Below are positions 8,142 to 15,620 of a DNA stretch of 64,000 nucleotides, one piece after another (the stretch's first letter is position 1; the number at the start of each line of letters is the position of its first letter). The stretch lies in assembly GCF_014640335.1 (NCBI RefSeq), contig NZ_BMGT01000002.1:806001-870000 (forward strand). The letters run 5' to 3'. The notes below the pieces were generated by a model, which did no database searches, was not told the DNA's origin, and saw only the letters and a program-made list of their open reading frames with translations. Position numbers and translations under genes: made by a program. Source of the DNA: Edaphobacter dinghuensis. Lineage in GTDB: Bacteria > Acidobacteriota > Terriglobia > Terriglobales > Acidobacteriaceae.

Positions 8142-8647
8142 CGACGCGCTCCCTGTAGCAGCAGCGTCTGCGCCGTATGAATATGGCAGATGGCAATCGC
8201 CAGCGCGTCCGCGGCGTCTGCCGAATCAAGCTCATGGTCGATCTCCAGCAGACGCTTCACCATGAACTGCACCTGCTCTTTCGCCGCCAGACCGTAGCCA
8301 ACGACGGAACTTTTAATGGATAGCGGAGCGTACTCGGCCACAGGAAGCCCGCAGGTTGCAGCGGCCAGCATGGCCACTCCCCTCACCTGCCCCAGCTTCA
8401 ATGCGGACTTTGCGTTGGCGGAGAAGAAGACCTCTTCGATGGCGACGATCTCTGGCTGGTGCAGTGCCATCAGCCCGGTTAGCTCGCTATAGACCTGCGC
8501 GAGACGCTGCGGGGTCTTTTCTTTCTTGTTCAACCGGATGGTTCCGGCGGCGAGGTGCATCAACTTCGGCATCCGGGCGTCGCAGTCCACCTCTACAACA
8601 CCGTAGCCGGTAAACTCTGTGCCGCAATCGATGCCAAACACTCGCAT
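8138..8647 (-). CDS. ruvC: Crossover junction endodeoxyribonuclease RuvC
   Basis: Holliday junction resolvase of 169 residues, the usual length. The four acidic catalytic positions are visible: Asp7 in MRVFGIDCGTEFTGYGVVE, the Glu of VAIEEVFF, and the two Asp residues of HELDSADAADALAIAICH near the C-terminus. It cleaves four-way junctions with RuvAB, which are not encoded nearby. The family usually has GIDPG at the first catalytic site; here the proline is replaced by cysteine. The start follows from the conserved N-terminal strand. It forms an overlapping pair with the secreted protein downstream. Confidence 0.95.
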   Translation of the reverse strand: MRVFGIDCGTEFTGYGVVEVDCDARMPKLMHLAAGTIRLNKKEKTPQRLAQVYSELTGLMALHQPEIVAIEEVFFSANAKSALKLGQVRGVAMLAAATCGLPVAEYAPLSIKSSVVGYGLAAKEQVQFMVKRLLEIDHELDSADAADALAIAICHIHTAQTLLLQGARR

Positions 8648-8727
8648 GGGCGAAGTTTACTGCATTTCAGGCTACTTCCCGATGGCGAAATTGAGTCGCC
8701 CCTGTCGCCGCAGGTTTGGTTTTGCGG

Positions 8728-8820
8728 CAGGTACCCCCACCCCTGTACTTAAAGTCCTAAAGTCTTCAAAACAAATGGCCTAAGTCCAAACCAAGTCCGG
8801 ACCTAGTCTGGACTTCGGAC
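8728..8820. repeat. Candidate dispersed intergenic repeat with terminal hairpin
   Basis: The stretch upstream of ruvC begins GGTACCCCCACCCCTG and continues with short AAGTCC-type motifs (AAAGTCCTAAAGTCTTC, CCTAAGTCC). It ends in a 9-bp hairpin (8793-8801 with 8807-8815, loop of five). From memory, closely similar sequences recur between genes in Acidobacteriaceae genomes. Only one copy is in this window, so dispersal is an inference. Confidence 0.4.
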
Positions 8821-8825
8821 AGATG

Positions 8826-8854
8826 GAAAAAGCCCGGCACGGATGCCGGGCTTT
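8826..8854 (-). terminator. Rho-independent terminator of thiG
   Basis: Perfect 11-bp stem AAAGCCCGGCA/TGCCGGGCTTT (8829-8839 with 8844-8854), four-base loop, followed on the minus strand by a run of five T. It lies 40 bases after the thiG stop codon. Confidence 0.85.
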
Positions 8855-8891
8855 ATCTCTTATTGGGTTTATTATATCGGGCTCTGTCAAG

Positions 8892-9662
8892 CTATCGTGA
8901 GATGCCTTCGAGCGGCGAACTGGCGGTGGCATATAGCTTGCGCGGCATTCTGCCAGCGAGGAATGCCTGCCTTCCCGACAGAACTGCGTGTTGCATCGCC
9001 TCGGCCATCAATAGGGGGTCTTTTGCCTGGGCGATGGCGGTATTCATTAGTACGCCGTCGAAGCCCAGTTCCATAGCTACTGTGGCGTCCGATGCTGTGC
9101 CGACTCCGGCGTCGACGATGAGAGGAACCTCGGTAATCAGCTCGCGGAGGATGCGCAGGTTGGCCGTGTTCTGCAACCCGAGACCGCTGCCGATGGGCGC
9201 TCCGAGAGGCATGACTGCGGCTGCGCCAGCATCGATCAGCCGTTTGGCAAAGACAATGTCATCAGAGGTATAGGGGAGAACAGTAAAGCCTTCTTTTACC
9301 AAAACGCGGGTCGCTTCGAGCGTCGCGTGAATGTCGGGATAGAGGGTCTGCTGGTCGCCGATGACCTCGATCTTGACCCAGTCGGAGAGCCCGACTTCGC
9401 GGCCGAGACGCGCGGCGCGGATGGCCTCTTCGGCGGTGTAGCAGCCGGCGGTATTGGGTAGCAGGAAGTAGCGCTGCGGATCGATGAAGTCGAGGAGCGA
9501 CTCGCTGGAACGGTCGAGGTTGACGCGGCGAACCGCGACCGTCACCATCTCGGCGCCTGAGGCCTCGATGGCCGCCTGCGTCTCCGGGCCATCCTTGTAT
9601 TTTCCGGTACCGACGATAAGACGAGACTGAAAGGCTCTGCCAGCGATGACGAGGGGGTTCAT
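8892..9662 (-). CDS. thiG: Thiazole synthase
   Basis: ThiG, 256 residues, TIM barrel. It starts [46 protein letters not shown]. The [10 protein letters not shown] segment contains the lysine that forms the Schiff base with deoxyxylulose 5-phosphate. VIVDAG-like and [24 protein letters not shown] are the C-terminal phosphate-binding strands. It makes the thiazole phosphate moiety of thiamine using ThiS-thiocarboxylate and dehydroglycine. No thiS, thiO/thiH or thiE is adjacent and I see no TPP riboswitch upstream, so the rest of the pathway is elsewhere. Confidence 0.96.
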   Translation of the reverse strand: MNPLVIAGRAFQSRLIVGTGKYKDGPETQAAIEASGAEMVTVAVRRVNLDRSSESLLDFIDPQRYFLLPNTAGCYTAEEAIRAARLGREVGLSDWVKIEVIGDQQTLYPDIHATLEATRVLVKEGFTVLPYTSDDIVFAKRLIDAGAAAVMPLGAPIGSGLGLQNTANLRILRELITEVPLIVDAGVGTASDATVAMELGFDGVLMNTAIAQAKDPLLMAEAMQHAVLSGRQAFLAGRMPRKLYATASSPLEGISR

Positions 9663-9906
9663 CTGTCTATTCTAAAGCCGCACTGCGAAGGAGAGGCAAG
9701 CGTTCGAGATAATCCCCTTTGGCCTGATAGCTGACTTATGGCGCTATCTGATGACCTTCGTGTGTGGTTCTCAGATGATTTGTCGGTATCTTTCCAGCCT
9801 GCGATAAAGGCATCCATGAAATAAGATTGCAACGACTTCGGCGAAGACGTGCGTCAGTCCGCAGATTTCTAAAAATAATCAGTCACAGGAAGGGATCAGG
9901 TCGGCA

Positions 9907-11217
9907 TTGAATTTACCGCCCGTAGTCCTCAGTACATCTGATTCGGCTTTAAATCGTGCGATCTCGCGAACTGTCAGACGGCTGGCACCGTGCCTGATGC
10001 TTATGTACGTCGTCTCATTTCTCGACCGCTCGAATATCGGTTTTGCAAAGCAGGCTCTGGAGCGATCGGAAGGCATCTCCGAAAGTGTCTATGCTTTAGG
10101 CGCGGGTTTGTTCTTCATCAGCTATTCGTTATGCGGATTTCCCAGCAACCTGATCCTTCATAAAGTGGGGGCGAAGAGGTGGCTTGCTCTCCTGATGGCG
10201 GGCTGGGGAATGATATCGATGGCCACCATGTTCGTGAGCGGGGCCACCTCCTTTTACCTGCTGCGGCTGCTGCTCGGGGTGGTGGAGGCCGGGTTTTTTC
10301 CCGGCGCGATTCTCTACCTGACCTATTGGTTCCCCAACAAGGTTCGCGGGCGTGTCCTTGGACTGTTCTACCTGGGGGTGCCGCTTGCGCTGATTGTGGG
10401 CGGCCCGCTCTCGGGTCTGCTGCTTGAGATGCGCCCGCTGGTCGGGCTTCAAAGCTGGCAGTGGATGTTTCTTGTGGAAGGCTTCATCGCAGTCGTTCTT
10501 GGACTGGCTGCATTTTTGTATTTGGATAACAGGCCGTCGAATGCCTTATGGCTGCCAACTGAGGAGAAACAAGCGTTGGCGGATGCATTGGCGCTCGAAG
10601 AGGAGGAGCGGCGCTCCGTCGGACCCGCGAAGCTTCTGCCTATGTTCCGCGATCTTCGAGTGATGCACTTTCTGCTGATCTATACCCTGATCCAGGTAAG
10701 TACCTACGGGGCAGTTTTCTATATCCCTGCGGAGATCTCGGCCCTTCTGCATAAGCCCGTAGGGATCGAAGTCGGCCTTGTTTCAGCTATACCCTGGATG
10801 TGCACGCTGGTCGCGGTCTATCTGCTGCCGCGCGCTGCCGATAGGTTCCACAAGCATCGTCTGTTCGCAGCGCTGACCATGCTGGTTGCGGGGTGCGCAA
10901 GCTTTGCATTTCCCACTGCCGGGCCGGGCATAGGACTTGTCACGCTTTCGCTTGCGGTGGCTGGCTTTATTGCTGTGCAACCGCTTTTCTGGATGTTCCC
11001 AACGGAACACCTGGCAGACCGGGCAGCGGCCGGCGGTATTGCGCTTATAGGAATGGGCAATCTGGGCGGGTTCCTTGCACCCAACCTGAAGGTTTGGGCC
11101 GATGAGTATTTTGTCTCGCAACGTGCAGGCTTGTATCTTCTGGCTGGACTTACGCTTTTGAATGCGGGGTTGATCGCACTTGTGAAAGCTCGCCGGACTG
11201 CTAAAAGCGCCACGTAA
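9907..11217 (+). CDS. MFS transporter, anion:cation symporter (ACS) family
   Basis: Integral membrane protein of 436 residues with about 12 hydrophobic helices. The first loop SFLDRSNIGFAKQAL and the segment GVVEAGFFPGAILYLTYWFPNKVRGRVLGLFYLGVPLALIVGGPLSG are typical of the ACS group of the major facilitator superfamily, which takes up organic anions such as hexuronates, tartrate, glucarate or phthalate. The substrate cannot be read from sequence. The likely start is a TTG at 9907, 13 bases after AGGAAGG. It stands alone with no catabolic genes beside it. Confidence 0.88.
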   Translation: MNLPPVVLSTSDSALNRAISRTVRRLAPCLMLMYVVSFLDRSNIGFAKQALERSEGISESVYALGAGLFFISYSLCGFPSNLILHKVGAKRWLALLMAGWGMISMATMFVSGATSFYLLRLLLGVVEAGFFPGAILYLTYWFPNKVRGRVLGLFYLGVPLALIVGGPLSGLLLEMRPLVGLQSWQWMFLVEGFIAVVLGLAAFLYLDNRPSNALWLPTEEKQALADALALEEEERRSVGPAKLLPMFRDLRVMHFLLIYTLIQVSTYGAVFYIPAEISALLHKPVGIEVGLVSAIPWMCTLVAVYLLPRAADRFHKHRLFAALTMLVAGCASFAFPTAGPGIGLVTLSLAVAGFIAVQPLFWMFPTEHLADRAAAGGIALIGMGNLGGFLAPNLKVWADEYFVSQRAGLYLLAGLTLLNAGLIALVKARRTAKSAT

Positions 11218-11593
11218 AACTGTTATTGGCCACGCTACGGCTTAAATGACAAACGACCCGCGCCTGAAAAGAGGAGCAGCGGGCCGTCTGGCGGTGATCT
11301 GTTGAGATTGACTTGAGGCGTCCATTTACTCGGACATTGGGCCTCGGCGGAACTGCTGGTTATGCAACGCCAGGTCTAGAGCAAAAGGACGCTCTAAGCC
11401 TCAGTCACCTCACGTACGTTGATGCAACTGTTACTGTCAAATTTCATAGGCTGGATCATCCTCCTTTCCCGTGTAGGTAGAGGCTACTCCTGACCCCCGA
11501 GGAGATCAAATCGACGCCCTGGCGTACATCTGACGGCAGCGGGCAGGCATCGTAAAAAGGTCGCACAAATGTTTGGAGTGAAAGGTGTTGCAC
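11218..11593. other. Intergenic stretch without recognised features
   Basis: About 375 bases between the MFS gene and the small membrane protein gene. I see a weak GC-rich dyad near 11260-11290 (GACCCGC / GCGGGCC) that may terminate the MFS transcript, and no coding region, RNA or clear promoter. Confidence 0.5.
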
Positions 11594-11815
11594 ATGAAAG
11601 TTGCAACCATTGCAGGCATCCTCCTGATCATCCTTGGAGTTATCGGTTTTGTCGCCGGCGGCGTCAGCTTCAGTCATACGAAGAAGGACCTGAACCTGGG
11701 CCCGCTCAAGATCTCCCACGAAAAGAGGAAGACCATCCCCATCTCACCGATCGTGAGCGCCGTCGCGCTGGTGGCGGGGATTGGGCTGGTAGTCATGGCA
11801 GCGAAGGACAAATGA
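11594..11815 (+). CDS. Small two-helix membrane protein
   Basis: 73 residues with two hydrophobic segments: VATIAGILLIILGVIGFVAGG near the N-terminus and PIVSAVALVAGIGLVVMAAK at the C-terminus, joined by a charged loop (HTKKDLNLGPLKISHEKRKTIP). This layout resembles small DUF3185-type inner-membrane proteins of unknown function. The ATG at 11594 is chosen over an in-frame GTG nine bases upstream because it starts at the hydrophobic helix. It is convergent with the repressor gene at 11849-12121. Confidence 0.7.
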   Translation: MKVATIAGILLIILGVIGFVAGGVSFSHTKKDLNLGPLKISHEKRKTIPISPIVSAVALVAGIGLVVMAAKDK

Positions 11816-11848
11816 CCGCCGTGTCGATCCCATACCGGCTGCAAGGAT

Positions 11849-12121
11849 TTATTTCAGGTATGCGCGCACCAGATCGATCAGCTCTTCTCCGAGGTCCGGC
11901 GTCAGAGGAGCGCGCCCGTCCTGCAGAAGGTGCAGGCGGATGTGGTCTTCGAGCACCTCTGCCATCAGCGCATTGATGCCGCCACGAGCAGCGGCCAAGA
12001 GCATCAGCACATCGGTACAGTTCTCCTCGGCGAGCAGCGTTCGCTCCACGGCATCCATCTGGCCTCGAACTCGTTTGACGCGATTCAACAATTTTGTACG
12101 TTCTCGTGAAATTTCTGTCAC
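11849..12121 (-). CDS. CsoR/RcnR/FrmR-family metal- or formaldehyde-sensing repressor
   Basis: All-helical DUF156 repressor of 90 residues: NRVKRVRGQMDAVERTLLAEENCTDVLMLLAAARGGINALMAEVLEDHIRLHLL, ending ELIDLVRAYLK. The sequence is closest by eye to FrmR/RcnR. Cys35 and His60 are the shared sensor residues, and His64 is also present as in RcnR. Position 3 is Glu instead of the RcnR His3, so the ligand set is mixed. Such proteins release their operator on binding metal or reacting with formaldehyde. The gene has a strong ribosome binding site (AAGGAGAA) and a perfect palindromic operator just upstream, implying autoregulation. No exporter or formaldehyde dehydrogenase is adjacent. Confidence 0.9.
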   Translation of the reverse strand: MTEISRERTKLLNRVKRVRGQMDAVERTLLAEENCTDVLMLLAAARGGINALMAEVLEDHIRLHLLQDGRAPLTPDLGEELIDLVRAYLK

Positions 12122-12134
12122 ATTGTTCTCCTTA

Positions 12135-12151
12135 ATACCCTAAGGGGGTAT
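12135..12151. promoter_or_regulatory. CsoR/RcnR-type operator
   Basis: ATACCCTAAGGGGGTAT: perfect arms ATACCC/GGGTAT around a 5-base G-rich centre, 13 bases before the repressor start codon. It closely resembles the known CsoR-family operator of Bacillus subtilis copZA (TACCCTACGGGGGTA). It lies in the 108-base gap between the repressor and the divergent porin gene, so it could affect both. Confidence 0.7.
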
Positions 12152-12229
12152 ACTATATAAATTATACCGACTTCAGTAAGCTCTCGTAGAGCAAAGGCCC
12201 ACCTTCAGACAGGAAAGTAGACGATTTCC

Positions 12230-13723
12230 ATGGTAATTCGCACTCCATTCACAGGCAGGCTTGAAGATCAAAGTTCAATGGCGCGAAACTTTACTTTGGG
12301 TTCCCTGCTTCTGGGATTGCTGTTGATCGCCGCTGCGCGTAACGTTGTGGCCCAGCAGGAGAATATATTGCTGCCCTCCGACCCCGGGGCGCAGCGGGAT
12401 GTCACGCCCGCGCCTGCGAATGCGCCTACCCTGTTTCCACACTGGAACCACTCGCGCTTCCTGATCTCCGGTCAGGCGAACATCATCCTTCAGGGACATG
12501 GGGGATTCCACTCGCCTTACGAGGGAACGAACAGCTTCCTTAGCCGGGGGGAGTACAAGACCTCGTTGCTGGGAACGCTGTTTTTGGGTATGCAGCTCAG
12601 GAAAGATCCGAAGAGCAATACAGATGCGATCTTCGACCTCGAATCGTCTGGTGGACGCGGCGACAGCGAAGCTCTGGGACTGGCGGGCTTTACGAATCTG
12701 GACGTTGTGCGCAATCCGAACCTGGGCTCGACGCCTTATGTTGCACGGGTTCAGCTGCACCAGACGATTGGATTGAGCAATAAGCTCGTGGACGCCGACC
12801 CGACGCAGTTCTCGCTAGCGACCGAGGTGCCGGAGCGGAGGCTGGAACTCCATGTCGGGAAGATGAGCATGCCCGACTTCTTCGACATTAACAGCATTGG
12901 AACGGACAGCCATCTGCAGTTTTTGAACTGGACGGTCGACAACAGCGGGACATGGGACTATGCCGCCGATACGCGTGGCTATACCTATGCCGTCGTGGCG
13001 GAGTATGACGACAAGAATTGGACGGCGCGATATGGCGTTGCGCTGATGCCTACGGTTGCCAACGGCATCGATCTCGACTGGAACCTGCGCAGGGCGAGCG
13101 GGCAGAATATGGAGTTCGAGCTGCGCAAGTCGCTGCTGGGTGGGCTGGTCAGTCCGGACCGCAAAGGGACGATCCGGGTGCTGAGCTTTGTGAACCATGC
13201 TCATATGGGGCTTTATCGCGATGCGATCAAGGCGTATCTGAATGGCGAGGATAAGACGCCCAACATCACGCTGCATGAGAGGTATGGCGAGGTTAAGTAC
13301 GGCTTTGGGTTGAATGCAGAACAGGAGCTGACGTCGAATCTGCGCGTCTTCACTCGCGTTGGATGGAACGAGGGCCAGCATGAGTCGTTCGCGTATACCG
13401 AGGTCGATCAGACGGTCGAGTTTGGCGGCGATTACGCGGGCAGCGCATGGTCGCGCCCCAATGACAAGGTGGGGCTTGCGTTCGTGAGCAATGCGATCAA
13501 GGGAGATCACCAGGAGTATCTGCGCCTTGGCGGGTTGGGCTTTTTGCTCGGCGACGGCAACCTGAACTATGCGCGCGAGGACATTCTGGAGGGTTACTAC
13601 AACGTCCATGCATGGCGCGGCGTTTATTACGCACTGGATACGCAGTTTATCGAGCATCCCGGCTATAACAAGGACCGGGGGCCAGTGCTGGTGTCGGCCC
13701 TGCGGATGCACGTGGATTTTTAA
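12230..13723 (+). CDS. Outer-membrane carbohydrate porin (OprB-like)
   Basis: 497 residues. After an N-terminal stretch comes a signal sequence (MARNFTLGSLLLGLLLIAAARNVVAQQ). The mature part is a beta-barrel pattern of alternating strands: SRFLISGQANIILQGHGGFHSPYEG, RRLELHVGKMSMPDFFDIN, NWTVDNSGTWDYAADTRGYTYAVVAEYDDKNWTARYGVALMP, and a C-terminal strand ending in Phe (LRMHVDF). These match the carbohydrate-selective porin family of Proteobacteria and Acidobacteria. It should allow sugars to cross the outer membrane. Two starts are possible: ATG 12230 (better ribosome binding site AGGAAA) or ATG 12278 (directly at the signal peptide). The CsoR-type operator lies upstream, so metal control is conceivable but unproven. 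Confidence 0.8.
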   Translation: MVIRTPFTGRLEDQSSMARNFTLGSLLLGLLLIAAARNVVAQQENILLPSDPGAQRDVTPAPANAPTLFPHWNHSRFLISGQANIILQGHGGFHSPYEGTNSFLSRGEYKTSLLGTLFLGMQLRKDPKSNTDAIFDLESSGGRGDSEALGLAGFTNLDVVRNPNLGSTPYVARVQLHQTIGLSNKLVDADPTQFSLATEVPERRLELHVGKMSMPDFFDINSIGTDSHLQFLNWTVDNSGTWDYAADTRGYTYAVVAEYDDKNWTARYGVALMPTVANGIDLDWNLRRASGQNMEFELRKSLLGGLVSPDRKGTIRVLSFVNHAHMGLYRDAIKAYLNGEDKTPNITLHERYGEVKYGFGLNAEQELTSNLRVFTRVGWNEGQHESFAYTEVDQTVEFGGDYAGSAWSRPNDKVGLAFVSNAIKGDHQEYLRLGGLGFLLGDGNLNYAREDILEGYYNVHAWRGVYYALDTQFIEHPGYNKDRGPVLVSALRMHVDF

Positions 13724-13743
13724 AATCGCCGTATACTTCTGAC

Positions 13744-14664
13744 GTGACTCCACTTATCGCGTACGAGGCTGTGGGATTTGCCCTTGGCCTGATCTTTGGC
13801 AGCTTTTTGAATGTCTGCATTGCACGGCTGCCACAGGGCCAATCTGTTGTTCATCCGCGCTCTCGCTGTCCGCAGTGTGGGGCGGGGATTCGCTGGTACG
13901 ACAATCTTCCGGTGTTGAGCTGGCTGCTGCTGCGCGGCCGGTGCCGCGATTGCAAACATCCAATTGCGCTGCACTATCCGCTGGTGGAGATTGGGCTGGG
14001 ATTGTGGTTCATGGCGCAGGCGGCGGATATTTACATGCTGCTCGCTTTCTCCAAACCGCATGATCTGGTATCGGATGTCATTGTGCATGTTGGGATTGCG
14101 TTGCTTGGCTTCCTGTTGATCGGGTTGATGGTGATGGACTGGCAGACGCAGTTGCTTCCGGATGTCTTTACGCTGGGCGGCATTGCGGTTTCGTTCTTCC
14201 TGACCTGCGTTCGCGCTATCTTTCTCGCGCCGAATGAGGATGATGTGATTCTGCACAATCAGCAGATCCAGATCAGCAGCCCAGGAAGCTCTGCTGGGCA
14301 AGGAAATGTGTTTCTTACCGGGCCGGAGAGATTGCTGGGAGAGTGGCTGCTGGCGGTCTCTATAGCTGTAGTAATTCTGCTGGTCGTTCGCTGGCTGTAT
14401 AAGGCGCTGCGGCATCGTGAAGGCATGGGGTTGGGAGACGTAAAGCTGTTCGGGCTGCTGGCCGCGTTTCTCGGCTTCTGGTCGGCTACGCTGGCGCTGT
14501 TTCTTGGGGTGCTATTTGCAAGTGCCTATGCAGTTATTCTGCTGGCGCGCGGCAAGGCTGGAGCTGCATCGAAACTGGCCTTTGGCAGCTTCCTTGCGGC
14601 GGGTGGATTGATTGCGGCGCTTTACGGGGAAAAGATCATTAACGCATACAAAACGCTGCTGTAA
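13744..14664 (+). CDS. pilD: Prepilin peptidase / N-methyltransferase (type IV leader peptidase)
   Basis: Membrane protein of 306 residues of peptidase family A24. The N-terminal cytoplasmic domain has the zinc-binding pair CPQCG...CRDCK (around residues 42 and 67) typical of methyltransferase-competent PilD. Two catalytic aspartates are in VMDWQTQLLPD and GMGLGDVKLFGLLAAFLG. It cleaves and N-methylates type IV prepilins and type II secretion pseudopilins. An internal extension of about 40 residues (NEDDVILHNQQIQISSPGSSAGQGNVF) separates the middle helices. The start is GTG at 13744. It is a solitary gene; no pil genes are close. Confidence 0.93.
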   Translation: MTPLIAYEAVGFALGLIFGSFLNVCIARLPQGQSVVHPRSRCPQCGAGIRWYDNLPVLSWLLLRGRCRDCKHPIALHYPLVEIGLGLWFMAQAADIYMLLAFSKPHDLVSDVIVHVGIALLGFLLIGLMVMDWQTQLLPDVFTLGGIAVSFFLTCVRAIFLAPNEDDVILHNQQIQISSPGSSAGQGNVFLTGPERLLGEWLLAVSIAVVILLVVRWLYKALRHREGMGLGDVKLFGLLAAFLGFWSATLALFLGVLFASAYAVILLARGKAGAASKLAFGSFLAAGGLIAALYGEKIINAYKTLL

Positions 14665-14690
14665 TTGCACAGCCGAATACCGTCAATAAC

Positions 14691-14719
14691 TTGACACTTG
14701 ACCGTCGCAATCTTAGAGT
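14691..14719 (+). promoter_or_regulatory. Candidate sigma-70 promoter of the nuo operon
   Basis: TTGACA at 14691-14696, 17-base spacer, TAGAGT at 14714-14719. Transcription would start near 14726, at or within a few bases of the nuoA start codon, which would make the transcript essentially leaderless. No ribosome binding site precedes nuoA, consistent with that. Confidence 0.5.
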
Positions 14720-14724
14720 CGAAG

Positions 14725-15138
14725 ATGGCCATGCAAAGTTACCCCTACATATGGAATTACCTTCCCTTGGCGCTGCAGATCCTGGTAGCTCTGGGTGTTG
14801 CCTGCGGCATGGTGGGAGCTTCATTCCTCCTCGGCAAACATAAAAATTCACGTACTAAAGCCGGCGCTTACGAGTGCGGCATGGACCCCATCGGCGATGC
14901 TCGCGGACGCTTCTCGGTTCGCTTCTACATGGTCGCGATGCTCTTCATCCTGTTCGATGTCGAAGCGGTCTTCATGCTTCCCTGGGCTGTCATCTTCCGC
15001 CAGCTGCCGGCGATCACAGGCTCGCGCATGTTCGGCTTCTACGAGATGCTGGTCTATATCGGCTTCGTCGCGGTCGGCCTCTTTTACGTCTGGAAGAAGG
15101 GCGTTCTGGACTGGTCCAACGACAAGGGAGATCTCTAA
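14725..15138 (+). CDS. nuoA: NADH-quinone oxidoreductase subunit A
   Basis: Membrane subunit of complex I, 137 residues, three helices. AYECGMDPIGDARGRFSVRFYMVAMLFILFDVEAVFMLPWAV is the conserved core, with the quinone-site loop cysteine ECG and the acidic residues of helix 2 (FDVEAVF). The start is uncertain between ATG 14725 and 14731; an upstream TTG (14698) lies inside the candidate promoter. It is the first gene of the nuo operon. The nuoC start codon overlaps its stop codon (TAATG), so the usual second gene, nuoB, is missing. Confidence 0.95.
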   Translation: MAMQSYPYIWNYLPLALQILVALGVACGMVGASFLLGKHKNSRTKAGAYECGMDPIGDARGRFSVRFYMVAMLFILFDVEAVFMLPWAVIFRQLPAITGSRMFGFYEMLVYIGFVAVGLFYVWKKGVLDWSNDKGDL

Positions 15139-15620
15139 TGGACGCCGCACTGACCGGCACCCAGGCCGTATTTGAGGCCCATGCCCACAACGCCGCAGTC
15201 AAGGCGCTGTCGAGCCTTGCAACAGACGCTAAATTCGATCGCGCAGAACTGACGATTACCGTTGCACGCGAGAACATCATTGCAGCCTGCAAGGCTGTGC
15301 AGCAGGCAGGCTACAACTTCCTCGAAGATGTCACTGCTGTTGACTGGTATCCGTCTGAACCGCGCTTCCAGATCACCTATCACATCCTTTCGCACTCGCT
15401 GAAGGCGCGGGTTCGTCTCGCGGTGAGACTGAACGAAGGCGATGCCGTGATCGACAGCATTGTCGGCGTATGGCCTTCGGCTAACTTCTATGAGCGCGAA
15501 GTCTTCGACCTCTTCGGCGTCCGCTTCAGCGGCCACCCCAACCTCCGCCGCATCATGATGCCCGAAGACTGGCAGGGGCATCCGCTGCGTAAGGACTATC
15601 CCGTGGAGGGATACCGCTAA
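15138..15620 (+). CDS. nuoC: NADH-quinone oxidoreductase subunit C
   Basis: Hydrophilic 30-kDa-type subunit of the complex I arm, 160 residues. The conserved segment WPSANFYEREVFDLFGVRFSGHPNLRRIMMPEDWQGHPLRKDYPVEGYR at the C-terminus is the family signature. It is a stand-alone NuoC, not the NuoCD fusion of enterobacteria. ATG at 15138 overlaps the nuoA stop by one base, and its own stop overlaps the nuoD start in the same way (TAATG), indicating translational coupling. Confidence 0.96.
   Translation: MDAALTGTQAVFEAHAHNAAVKALSSLATDAKFDRAELTITVARENIIAACKAVQQAGYNFLEDVTAVDWYPSEPRFQITYHILSHSLKARVRLAVRLNEGDAVIDSIVGVWPSANFYEREVFDLFGVRFSGHPNLRRIMMPEDWQGHPLRKDYPVEGYR

Noticed and set aside
9663..9906. 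Possible TPP riboswitch upstream of thiG
   Set aside because: The conserved CUGAGA and ACCUGAUCUGGAUAAUGCCAGCG-like elements are not found on either strand.
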